From positions 1 through 15,561 of the forward strand of contig JBQTJM010000083.1 of NCBI GenBank assembly GCA_052387115.1: a stretch of 15,561 bases of DNA. The letters are read 5' to 3'. Source of the stretch: JACCXJ01 sp052387115. Its GTDB lineage: Bacteria; Pseudomonadota; Gammaproteobacteria; JACCXJ01. Made by a program: the position numbers and the translations under genes. Of the stretch, positions 1 to 5,709 are shown in pieces (position 1 is the stretch's first letter; every line of letters begins with the position of its first letter). The notes under the pieces were generated by a model, which did not search any database, was not told where the DNA came from, and saw only the letters and a list, made by a program, of their open reading frames with translations.

Positions 1-2
1 AG

Positions 3-203
3 GATCGGGTGATCAAGCTGCCGCTGTATGCCCGCTATGGCGTGGCTCACGCCTGGCTGGTAGACCCGCTCGGACGTACGCTAGAAGCCTTCGAGCTGAG
101 GGACGGCGTGTGGGCCCTGATTGCGACGCACCAAGACGACGCCCTGGTGCGTGTTCCGCCCTTCGATGCGATTGAGCTCCCGCTGAGTGATTTATGGGCG
201 TAG
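3..203 (+). CDS. Uma2-family protein (DUF820), 5'-truncated by the window edge
   Basis: This is the C-terminal 66 residues of a gene that begins before the window; the reading frame is open from base 3. The sequence IKLPLYARYGVAHAWLVDP followed by a short beta-rich tail matches the conserved C-terminal part of Uma2 (DUF820) proteins, which have a PD-(D/E)XK restriction-endonuclease-like fold. The conserved lysine, the tyrosine of PLYARYGV and the WLVDP strand are all visible. The acidic active-site residues would lie upstream and cannot be checked. The family is common in cyanobacteria and other bacteria, often near toxin-antitoxin genes, and its biological role is not settled. The stop codon overlaps the start of the next gene by 10 bases, so the two are probably co-transcribed. 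Confidence 0.8.
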   Translation, partial: DRVIKLPLYARYGVAHAWLVDPLGRTLEAFELRDGVWALIATHQDDALVRVPPFDAIELPLSDLWA

Positions 204-565
204 CGTTCCCTTCCGTTACCGAGGAGTTGCTTCAGGAAGTCGTGCGGCGGATCGTGTCGGTAAGCTCGCCGAACAAGATCGTCTTGTTCGGTTCGTGGGC
301 ACGCGGGCAGGCCCGGCCCGACAGCGACCTGGATCTCCTGATCATCGAAGCGTCAGCCTTACCACGCCATCGCCGGGCTAGGCGCCACCGCATGGCTTTA
401 TTAGGCCTTTTCCCTGCCAAGGACATCGTCGTCTGGACGCCGGACGAGGTAGCGCAATGGCAACACGTCTCGAATGCCTTCATTACGACGATCCTGGCGG
501 AAGGGAGGATCCTCTATGAGCGATCAGATCGACCTAGCGCGTGGCTGGCTGCTCAAGGCCCATAG
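194..565 (+). CDS. MNT-type nucleotidyltransferase (probable antitoxin of a HEPN/MNT pair)
   Basis: A 123-residue protein of the minimal nucleotidyltransferase (MNT) family. The fingerprint GSWARGQ...DSDLDLLI is present at residues 33-50, with the two metal-binding aspartates in DSDLD. A third candidate carboxylate lies in KDIVVWT, so the catalytic triad looks intact. In characterised HEPN/MNT systems (HepT/MntA) the MNT protein is the antitoxin and inactivates its HEPN partner by AMPylation. The ATG at 194 lies inside the end of the Uma2 gene, with only a weak purine stretch upstream, which suggests translational coupling. The family-like part ends at about ILYER; the last 13 or so residues are encoded where the gene overlaps the HEPN gene by 50 bases. 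The assignment rests on motifs and on the adjacent HEPN gene. Confidence 0.88.
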   Translation: MGVAFPSVTEELLQEVVRRIVSVSSPNKIVLFGSWARGQARPDSDLDLLIIEASALPRHRRARRHRMALLGLFPAKDIVVWTPDEVAQWQHVSNAFITTILAEGRILYERSDRPSAWLAAQGP

Positions 566-914
566 TGACCTTCTAGCCGCGCGGCGCATACTGGCCGGCG
601 ATGGTTCCTACGATACCGCCTGTTTCCACACCCAACAGGCGATGGAAAAGACCTTCAAGGGGCTCTTGGCCCATCTCGGGCAGCCCATCCCGAGGACGCA
701 CGACCTCGAAGAGCTGGCGGTCTTGTGCCGGCAGATCGAGTCGCTTCCGGAACTACCCTTGGACGATCTCGCCGACGCAACTGATTACGCGGTGCTGGTC
801 CGCTACGACATCGAGATCTGGCCTTCGCAGGAAGAGGCTCGCGAGGCGCTGGTGCTGGCCGAACAGGTGTCGGCTCTGATCCGGAGCCACCTGCCTCGGG
901 AGGTCCATCCCTGA
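516..914 (+). CDS. HEPN domain protein (probable toxin partner of the MNT gene)
   Basis: A 132-residue all-helical protein. Its hallmarks are WLLKAHSDLLAARRIL in helix 1, ACFHTQQAMEKTFKGLL in helix 2, PRTHDLEEL, and DYAVLVRY near the C-terminus. This is the layout of the COG2250 group of HEPN proteins, usually encoded next to an MNT nucleotidyltransferase. Many HEPN proteins are RNases. The ATG at 516 is chosen over the upstream in-frame start at 474 because AAGGGAGGA at 501-509 is a strong ribosome binding site at proper spacing, and because family members start just before the first helix. I do not see the canonical Rx4-6H motif in the C-terminal helix region, where the sequence reads VRYDIEIWPS. 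RNase activity should therefore not be assumed. The gene starts inside the MNT gene, so the two are translated together. Confidence 0.88.
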   Translation: MSDQIDLARGWLLKAHSDLLAARRILAGDGSYDTACFHTQQAMEKTFKGLLAHLGQPIPRTHDLEELAVLCRQIESLPELPLDDLADATDYAVLVRYDIEIWPSQEEAREALVLAEQVSALIRSHLPREVHP

Positions 915-994
915 CCGATGACGGATTGATGCAGCTCGCGTCGGGACGGTCGCGCGTCGATCGGCAGCGGATGGCTGGACTGGGTGTGCTCGTT

Positions 995-1000
995 CATAAT
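995..1000 (+). promoter_or_regulatory. Weak candidate -10 element upstream of polA
   Basis: The 134 bases between the HEPN stop and the polA ATG are the only place for a polA promoter inside this stretch. CATAAT at 995-1000 matches five of six positions of the sigma-70 -10 consensus. I find no convincing -35 hexamer at 16-18 bases upstream, so this is a weak call. No clear terminator hairpin follows the HEPN gene, so read-through from the upstream operon is also possible. Confidence 0.25.
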
Positions 1001-1048
1001 GGTGCGGTGACCGTCCGATCGTCGGATAGATAACGCACTTTGAGCGTG

Positions 1049-3742
1049 ATGCACACCACGAGCGGAAAGCTCCTGCTGTTGGTCGACGGGTCGTCCTTTC
1101 TGTACCGGGCCTTCCATGCCCTGCCGCCGCTCTCGACCTCGGGCGGGGAGCCGACCGGGGCCGTGCACGGGGTGGCCGCGATGCTCAAGCGACTCATCAA
1201 GGACCATGCACCGGCCTACCTGGCCGTGGTCTTCGACGCCAAGGGCAAGACCTTCCGCGACGACCTCTACCCCCAATACAAGGCCCACCGCCCCGCCATG
1301 CCGGACGATCTGCGCGCGCAGATCGAGCCTCTGCACGCCCTGGTGCGGGCCATGGGGCTGCCGGTTTTGTCGATCGAAGGAGTCGAGGCCGACGACGTGA
1401 TCGCCACCCTGGCCACAGAGGCGAGCGCGGCCGGGATCGCGACGCTCATCGCGAGCGGCGACAAGGACCTCGCCCAGCTCGTAGACGAACGCGTCCGGAT
1501 CGCCAACGACAACACGATCCTCGATGCGGCCGGGGTCAAGGACAAGTTCGGCGTGCCGCCGGCACTCATCGTCGATTACCTGACACTCATCGGGGACTCG
1601 ACCGACAACGTCCCGGGTGTGCCCAAGGTGGGACCGAAGACCGCCGCGACCTGGCTCGAACGGTACGGTTCCCTGGACGGGATCATCAAGCATGCCGCCG
1701 AGATCCCGGGCAAGATCGGCGAGAATCTGCGCGCCGCCCTCCCCGATCTGCCCCTCTGCAAGCGCCTCGTGACCGTATTGCGGGAGGTGCCGTTGGAGGT
1801 CGGGCCAGAGGACCTCACGCCGGCCACCCCGGACCACGCGGCCTTGAAGGCGCTCTATACCCGGCTCGAATTCAAGACGTGGCTCGACGAGCTGCTCGCT
1901 GCGGCACCCCAGGCGACCGTGCCCGAGGGCGCGACACCCCGCTATGAGACGGTGTTGACGCGGGCGCAGCTCGATGCGTGGATCGAGCGCCTGGCGCGGG
2001 CCGATCTCATCGCGATCGATACCGAGACCACGAGCCTGGCCTATATGCAGGCCCGCATCGTCGGGGTGTCCTTCGCCGTCGAGAAGGGGCATGCCGCCTA
2101 TGTGCCGTTCGGGCACGACTATGACGGTGCCCCGACCCAGCTCTCCGCGGAGGCGGTGCTCGGCGCCCTGCGCCCGATCCTCGAAGACCCGGCGCGGGGG
2201 AAGCTCGGCCACAACCTCAAGTACGATATGAGCGTGTTCGCCAACCACGGGATCGCGCTCTCGGGGATCCGCCACGACTCGATGCTCGAGTCCTATGTCC
2301 TCGACAGCACCGCGACCCGCCATGACCTCGATTCTCTGGCCCTCAAGTACCTCGGCGTGCGCACCATCCATTACGAGGACGTGGCGGGCAAGGGTACCCA
2401 GCAGGTTACGTTCAACCACGTCCCGCTAGAACGGGCCGGGCCCTATGCGGCCGAGGACGCGGAGGTGGCCTTGAGGCTCCACGAGGCATTCCGGCCGAGG
2501 CTTTGCGCCGAGCCGGGGCTCACGCAGTTGTACGAGGACATCGAGGTGCCGCTCATCCCGGTCTTGTCGCGCATCGAGCGCAACGGCGTTTGCATCGACA
2601 CGGGGATGCTGCGCGAGCAGAGCCATGAGCTCGGCCGCCGGCTGTACGCGGTCGAAGAGGAGGCCCATGCCGTGGCGGGTACGGTCTTCAACCTGGATTC
2701 CCCGAAGCAGATCCAGGAGATCCTGTTCCAGCGGCTCGGCCTGCCGGTGACCGAGCGCACCCCCAAGGGCCAACCGTCCACGGGCGAATCGGTGTTGCAG
2801 GAGCTGGCGCTCGACTATCCCCTGCCGCGCCTGATCCTGGAGCATCGCGGCCTCGCCAAGCTCCGATCGACCTACACCGAGAAGCTCCCGCAACAGGTCG
2901 ATCCCGACACCGGGCGCGTGCACACGAGCTATCACCAGGCCGTGGCGGCCACCGGGCGCCTGTCCTCGGCGGACCCCAACCTCCAGAACATCCCGGTCCG
3001 GACCGAGGAGGGCCGCCGCATCCGACGGGCCTTCGTCGCCCCCCCCGGCTATCGACTGATCGCCGCCGACTATTCCCAGATCGAGCTCCGGATCATGGCC
3101 CACCTCTCTGCCGACCCGCTCCTCGCCGCGGCCTTCGCGGAGGGGCTGGATATCCATCGCGCCACCGCGGCCGAGGTCTTCGGCGTCGCCCCCGAAGCGG
3201 TCGGCGCCGAGCACCGGCGCGCCGCCAAGGCCATCAACTTCGGCCTCTTGTACGGGATGTCGGCCTTCGGTCTCGCCCGCCAGCTCGGGATCGAGCGCGG
3301 CGCGGCCCAGGAATATGTGAATCGCTACTTCGCGCGTTATGCGGGTGTGCGCGCCTTCATGGACCATATCCGCTTACAGGCGCGCCGGCAAGGCTATGTG
3401 GAAACCGTGTTCCACCGCCGCCTGCACCTGCCCGAGATCAACTCCCGGAACGCGCCGCGCCGCCAGTACGCCGAGCGCACGGCCATCAATGCGCCCATGC
3501 AGGGCACGGCCGCGGACCTCATCAAGCTCGCCATGATCCGCGTCGACCGCTGGATCGCGGATACGGGCATCGACGCCAAGGTGATCCTGCAGGTCCATGA
3601 CGAGCTGGTCCTCGAGGTGGCCGAGGACGCGGTGGAGGTGGCCTGCCGGGGACTCAAAGAGATGATGGAGACCGCGGCGCAATTGACCGTGCCGCTCGCG
3701 GTCGATGTCGGTGCCGGTACCAACTGGGACGAGGCGCATTGA
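1049..3742 (+). CDS. polA: DNA polymerase I (5'-3' exonuclease, 3'-5' exonuclease, polymerase)
   Basis: An 897-residue, three-domain DNA polymerase I that fills gaps, removes RNA primers and serves excision repair. The N-terminal 5' nuclease domain (about 1-290) shows VDGSSFLYRAF, EADDVIATLA, SGDKDL and the GDSTDNVPGVPKVGPKT helix-hairpin-helix. The proofreading domain (about 305-490) keeps all the DEDD acids: D324 and E326 in DTETT, D393 in NLKYD, and D470 in AAEDAEVA. The polymerase domain has motif A DYSQIELR (D674), motif B KAINFGLLYGMS (K727) and motif C QVHDE (H850, D851). The O-helix carries phenylalanine, as in E. coli, so it should discriminate against dideoxynucleotides. Length is typical. 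Starts at TTG 1040 and GTG 1046 are in frame. I prefer the ATG at 1049, but none has a strong ribosome binding site. Confidence 0.98.
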   Translation: MHTTSGKLLLLVDGSSFLYRAFHALPPLSTSGGEPTGAVHGVAAMLKRLIKDHAPAYLAVVFDAKGKTFRDDLYPQYKAHRPAMPDDLRAQIEPLHALVRAMGLPVLSIEGVEADDVIATLATEASAAGIATLIASGDKDLAQLVDERVRIANDNTILDAAGVKDKFGVPPALIVDYLTLIGDSTDNVPGVPKVGPKTAATWLERYGSLDGIIKHAAEIPGKIGENLRAALPDLPLCKRLVTVLREVPLEVGPEDLTPATPDHAALKALYTRLEFKTWLDELLAAAPQATVPEGATPRYETVLTRAQLDAWIERLARADLIAIDTETTSLAYMQARIVGVSFAVEKGHAAYVPFGHDYDGAPTQLSAEAVLGALRPILEDPARGKLGHNLKYDMSVFANHGIALSGIRHDSMLESYVLDSTATRHDLDSLALKYLGVRTIHYEDVAGKGTQQVTFNHVPLERAGPYAAEDAEVALRLHEAFRPRLCAEPGLTQLYEDIEVPLIPVLSRIERNGVCIDTGMLREQSHELGRRLYAVEEEAHAVAGTVFNLDSPKQIQEILFQRLGLPVTERTPKGQPSTGESVLQELALDYPLPRLILEHRGLAKLRSTYTEKLPQQVDPDTGRVHTSYHQAVAATGRLSSADPNLQNIPVRTEEGRRIRRAFVAPPGYRLIAADYSQIELRIMAHLSADPLLAAAFAEGLDIHRATAAEVFGVAPEAVGAEHRRAAKAINFGLLYGMSAFGLARQLGIERGAAQEYVNRYFARYAGVRAFMDHIRLQARRQGYVETVFHRRLHLPEINSRNAPRRQYAERTAINAPMQGTAADLIKLAMIRVDRWIADTGIDAKVILQVHDELVLEVAEDAVEVACRGLKEMMETAAQLTVPLAVDVGAGTNWDEAH

Positions 3743-3744
3743 GT

Positions 3745-4038
3745 ATGCTCGAAACCTTGACGAAGGAATGGTGGAGCGAGTACCTCGGCGGGTCGTTTGA
3801 GCTGATGGACGACGGGGGCGGGACCATGGCCATGGTGCTCGCCGAGGTCACGAGCCTCGGCACCGGCGCAGGCGACCGGCGCGACCCGTATTCCCTGGTT
3901 TTTCGCGGCCCCCTATCTCCCATCCTCCCGCAGCGGATCTATCAAATCCGACACGACCGCATGGGCGATCTCGACCTGTTCCTGGTGCCGATCGGCCCGG
4001 ATGGGGAGGGGATGCGTTATGAGGCGATATTCACCTGA
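3745..4038 (+). CDS. DUF6916 domain protein
   Basis: A 97-residue protein that looks like the DUF6916 family. It begins MLETLTKEWW and has a central stretch DPYSLVFRGP followed by LPQRIYQIRHDRMGDLDL. It ends FLVPIGPDGEGMRYEAIF, which is the most characteristic part of the family. It has no signal peptide or membrane segment and is predicted to be mostly beta strand. The ATG at 3745 lies two bases after the polA stop. An in-frame TTG at 3739 would overlap polA by four bases. Either way the arrangement points to translation coupled to polA. The last base of its stop codon is the first base of the next ATG (TGATG). No function is established for the family as far as I know, and nothing here gives one. 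Confidence 0.75.
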   Translation: MLETLTKEWWSEYLGGSFELMDDGGGTMAMVLAEVTSLGTGAGDRRDPYSLVFRGPLSPILPQRIYQIRHDRMGDLDLFLVPIGPDGEGMRYEAIFT

Positions 4039-4244
4039 TGCCGGTCGTCTTCCGTCACAAGGGTTTCCGGTTTTTCTTCTATTCCAATGAAGGGCAAACG
4101 CTTGAACCGATACACATCCACGTCCGGCACGGCGCGGCGGAAGCGAAGCTCTGGCTCCATCCGGTTGTGCGCGTTGCCGGAAGCTACGGGATGAACGCCC
4201 CGACACTGAGGGAGCTTGCTGCGGTAATCGAACAGAACCGTTGA
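4038..4244 (+). CDS. DUF4160 domain protein
   Basis: A complete 68-residue member of the DUF4160 family. The markers are FRFFFYSNEG, EPIHIHVRHG, EAKLWLHPV, and a C-terminal helix ending LRELAAVIEQNR. The conserved HIHV histidines are present. The gene overlaps the preceding DUF6916 stop by one base. It is followed 15 bases after its stop by a DUF2442 gene, the usual partner of DUF4160. The pair is often listed as a putative toxin-antitoxin-like module, but I know of no firm functional assignment, so I call it a paired accessory module only. The first half is less GC-rich than polA (runs such as GGTTTTTCTTCTATTCC), which hints at separate origin. Confidence 0.85.
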   Translation: MPVVFRHKGFRFFFYSNEGQTLEPIHIHVRHGAAEAKLWLHPVVRVAGSYGMNAPTLRELAAVIEQNR

Positions 4245-4259
4245 TCGAGGAGGCCTGGC

Positions 4260-4514
4260 ATGAGCGCTTTGGCAAAGACCCTGCGTTTTGATGAATCATC
4301 CCTTTGGGTGGATCTGACCGACGGGCGTACACTGGGCGTACCGTTGGCATGGTTCCCGAGGCTATTGCACGCCACCGGCGAGCAGCTTGCCCGCTACGAG
4401 CTTAGCGGTGGCGGCGCGGGCATCCATTGGGAGGATCTGGACGAGGATATCTCAGTGGAGGGCCTGTTGGCTGGAAGAGGTGATCTCACGACGCACCGCC
4501 GTGTCGCGGCCTGA
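4260..4514 (+). CDS. DUF2442 domain protein
   Basis: An 84-residue DUF2442 protein. It shows the characteristic LWVDLTDGRTLGVPLAWFPRL, with a strand-turn-strand pattern then the W-F-P-R-L segment. This is followed by ARYELSGGGAGIHWEDLDED, where the GIHWEDLDEDIS motif is the family signature, and VEGLL. It is predicted to be cytoplasmic. GAGGAGG at 4247-4253 is a strong ribosome binding site for the ATG. Its position 15 bases after a DUF4160 gene recreates the common DUF4160-DUF2442 pair. The C-terminal tail after GLLAGR is short and not conserved. Function is unknown; a regulatory or antitoxin role is only suggested by the pairing and small size. Confidence 0.87.
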   Translation: MSALAKTLRFDESSLWVDLTDGRTLGVPLAWFPRLLHATGEQLARYELSGGGAGIHWEDLDEDISVEGLLAGRGDLTTHRRVAA

Positions 4515-4564
4515 TCACTGCCCGGTGTAGCGCTGGCAAACCGCCTTCCTCTGGGATAGCACCT

Positions 4565-4909
4565 ATGACACCGGAAAGGCAGAGCTCCGTATCGTACACA
4601 TCGGGTGAGGCGATCGACCGCCTGGTGGCGGGAATCGTCGAGGACGTGCACCCGCTGCGGATCCTGCTATTCGGATCGGCGATTCGGGGTGAGCTGGCTG
4701 CGGGGAGCGATATCGATCTCCTGGTAGTGATGCCGGATGGCACGCATCGCCGGCGGACCGCGCAGCACTTGTACCGGCGAATGCGCGGCATCGGGATACC
4801 GTTCGATATCGTGGTCGCAACCGCCCGCGATCTCGATAGGCATAAGGACAACATCGGCCTGATCTATCGATCGATATTGCTCGAAGGGCGGGAGGTCTAT
4901 GCAGCCTGA
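4565..4909 (+). CDS. MNT-type nucleotidyltransferase whose HEPN partner is truncated
   Basis: A 114-residue minimal nucleotidyltransferase. The motif GSAIRGELAAGSDIDLLVV lies at about residues 38-56 with both metal-binding aspartates in SDID. A third candidate acid sits in PFDIVVAT at about residue 80, so catalysis looks possible. It is only distantly similar to the MNT protein at 194-565, so it is not a recent duplicate. The C-terminus SILLEGREVYAA is the normal end for this family. The usual partner would be a HEPN gene starting at the ATG at 4899, which overlaps the end of this gene and has GGGCGGGAGG in front of it. Only about 20 codons of that gene survive. If the HEPN protein was the toxin, this is now an orphan antitoxin, unless another HEPN protein serves it. 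Confidence 0.86.
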   Translation: MTPERQSSVSYTSGEAIDRLVAGIVEDVHPLRILLFGSAIRGELAAGSDIDLLVVMPDGTHRRRTAQHLYRRMRGIGIPFDIVVATARDLDRHKDNIGLIYRSILLEGREVYAA

Positions 4910-5000
4910 CGATGTGGCTCCCGGAAGTCCTGAAGATTGGCTGAGGCTGGCAAACGACATGACAACCACTACGCAATCCGCTACACTTGGCCAAGCTTAG
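4899..5000 (+). pseudogene. Truncated HEPN gene (N-terminal stub)
   Basis: An ATG at 4899, overlapping the MNT stop and preceded by a good GGAGG-type ribosome binding site, opens a 33-codon frame. It starts MQPDDVAPGSPEDWLRLAND. The segment PGSPEDWLRLA is typical of the first helix of HEPN proteins encoded after MNT genes (usually continuing as a WLRRA-SDL type helix). Resemblance stops after about residue 20, near base 4960. The rest (TTTTQSATLGQA, then TAG at 4998) is unrelated and runs through the promoter and operator of the next gene pair. I therefore read it as the 5' remnant of a HEPN gene cut off by a deletion or insertion. The homology is short, so the call rests on the motif plus the exact expected position. 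Confidence 0.65.
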
Positions 5001-5004
5001 CCAA
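4959..5004 (+). promoter_or_regulatory. Promoter and palindromic operator of the Phd-PIN operon
   Basis: ATGACA (4959-4964) and TACACT (4982-4987) are separated by exactly 17 bases and match the sigma-70 -35 and -10 consensus at five and four positions. Immediately downstream, TTGGCCAAGCTTAGCCAA (4987-5004) is an 18-bp palindrome with only one mismatched pair. A palindrome at the transcription start region is the usual place for the operator bound by a Phd/YefM antitoxin, alone or in complex with its toxin. The promoter sits right at the end of the truncated HEPN homology, so it probably arrived with the Phd-PIN module. Confidence 0.55.
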
Positions 5005-5025
5005 CAAACAAGCCGGGTTCTCCCT

Positions 5026-5280
5026 ATGCAAGTCAACATGTTCGAAGCCAAGAATCGCCTGTCCAGCCTGATCGTCGCTGCCGAGCAAGGCGAGGAAGTC
5101 GTGATCGCTCGCAATGGCATACCCGTGGCGAAGATCGTCAAGTACGACGCTCCCCGAATAAAGCCGCCCGGTGCCTGGCGGGGCAAGGTGGCCTATTCGA
5201 CCGATTGGAACTCGGCCCAAACCAATATGGAAGTCGAACGCCTGTTCCGTCAGGATAGCGATGATGCGGCTTCTGCTTGA
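5026..5280 (+). CDS. Type II antitoxin, Phd/YefM family
   Basis: An 84-residue antitoxin. Its N-terminal half, MQVNMFEAKNRLSSLIVAA then GEEVVIARNGIPVAKIV, is the classic Phd/YefM fold: strand, the EAK-LS helix, then the GE-V-I-R-G-PVAKIV hairpin. It dimerises to bind DNA. The C-terminal half, about KPPGAWRGKVAYSTDW onward, is the toxin-binding tail and is typical of antitoxins paired with PIN toxins. The ATG at 5026 is chosen because family members begin at exactly this strand. An in-frame TTG at 4987 falls in the predicted operator and is unlikely. There is no clear Shine-Dalgarno; with a start site near 4994 the leader would be short. It overlaps the toxin gene by 20 bases and is likely autoregulated through the palindrome upstream. 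Confidence 0.9.
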   Translation: MQVNMFEAKNRLSSLIVAAEQGEEVVIARNGIPVAKIVKYDAPRIKPPGAWRGKVAYSTDWNSAQTNMEVERLFRQDSDDAASA

Positions 5281-5641
5281 CACCTGTATCATCTACGACT
5301 GGTTGATGGGGACAATCACTGACGAGCAAACGATCGATCGGATCGTCACCCAAGGCGCCCTCGTCAGCCCGGTGTCCGTGTGGGAAATGGCGATCAAGCA
5401 CGGCCTGGGCAAGATGCACCTGCCGTCCCCGCAAATTGCCGCCGACATCGAAGCCCAGGGCTTCCAATGGTTGAATATCAACCCTTACCATGCCCAGGCC
5501 ATTCTGAAACTGGCCGGCCATCACAAGGACCCGTTCGACCGTATGCTCATCGCCCAGGCCAACCATGAAAGCCTGTCCATCGCCACCTATGACGGGATTT
5601 TCCAACGCTATCTCGCCGATACGCTGATCGTTCGTCGCTGA
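5261..5641 (+). CDS. PIN domain toxin, VapC-type RNase
   Basis: A 126-residue PIN domain protein, probably a magnesium-dependent RNase inhibited by the Phd/YefM antitoxin encoded just upstream. The acidic active-site residues are all visible: D7 in LLLDTCII, E42 in VWEMAIK, D90/D93 in HKDPFDRMLIAQA, and D111 in TYDGIF. The HHKDPFDRMLIAQA signature and the E-MAIKHGLGK segment point to the Sll0205-like PIN subgroup, which commonly pairs with Phd-type antitoxins. Two adjacent ATGs (5261 and 5264) are possible starts; both lie inside the antitoxin gene, indicating coupled translation. The length is normal, so the toxin looks functional. RNA targets cannot be inferred from sequence. Confidence 0.92.
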   Translation: MMRLLLDTCIIYDWLMGTITDEQTIDRIVTQGALVSPVSVWEMAIKHGLGKMHLPSPQIAADIEAQGFQWLNINPYHAQAILKLAGHHKDPFDRMLIAQANHESLSIATYDGIFQRYLADTLIVRR

Positions 5642-5651
5642 GGGTCGTCTC

Positions 5652-5690
5652 GGCGGGTTACGCCGCAAAGAGCGCGGCGAACCCACCCTA
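5652..5690. repeat. Intergenic hairpin repeat (GGCGGGTTACGCCGC type)
   Basis: GGCGGGTTACGCCGC at 5652-5666 pairs with GCGGCGAACCCACC at 5674-5687 with one bulge and one mismatch, leaving a 7-base loop. On the minus strand it reads TAGGGTGGGTTCGCCGCGC, which resembles the dispersed GTAGGGTGGGTTAGC-type repeat of many proteobacterial genomes. It fills the gap between the PIN toxin stop and pgi. It may act as a weak terminator or attenuator, though no T-run follows. Confidence 0.5.
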
Positions 5691-5709
5691 CATTTACTAG
5701 GAGAAGCCC

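Noticed and set aside
803..2419. Long minus-strand open frame (538 codons) opposite polA
   Set aside because: It lies antisense to a fully conserved polA and partly to the HEPN gene. It has low-complexity, Arg/Gly/His-rich composition and no family motif. High GC at third positions of polA removes stop codons on the other strand.
2426..3367. Minus-strand open frame (313 codons) opposite the polymerase domain
   Set aside because: Same artefact of GC-rich coding DNA; no recognisable domain, and it is antisense to motifs A and B of PolA.
5652..5690. Hairpin before pgi considered as a riboswitch
   Set aside because: It is a simple inverted repeat similar to a dispersed intergenic element, with no aptamer-like multi-helix structure.
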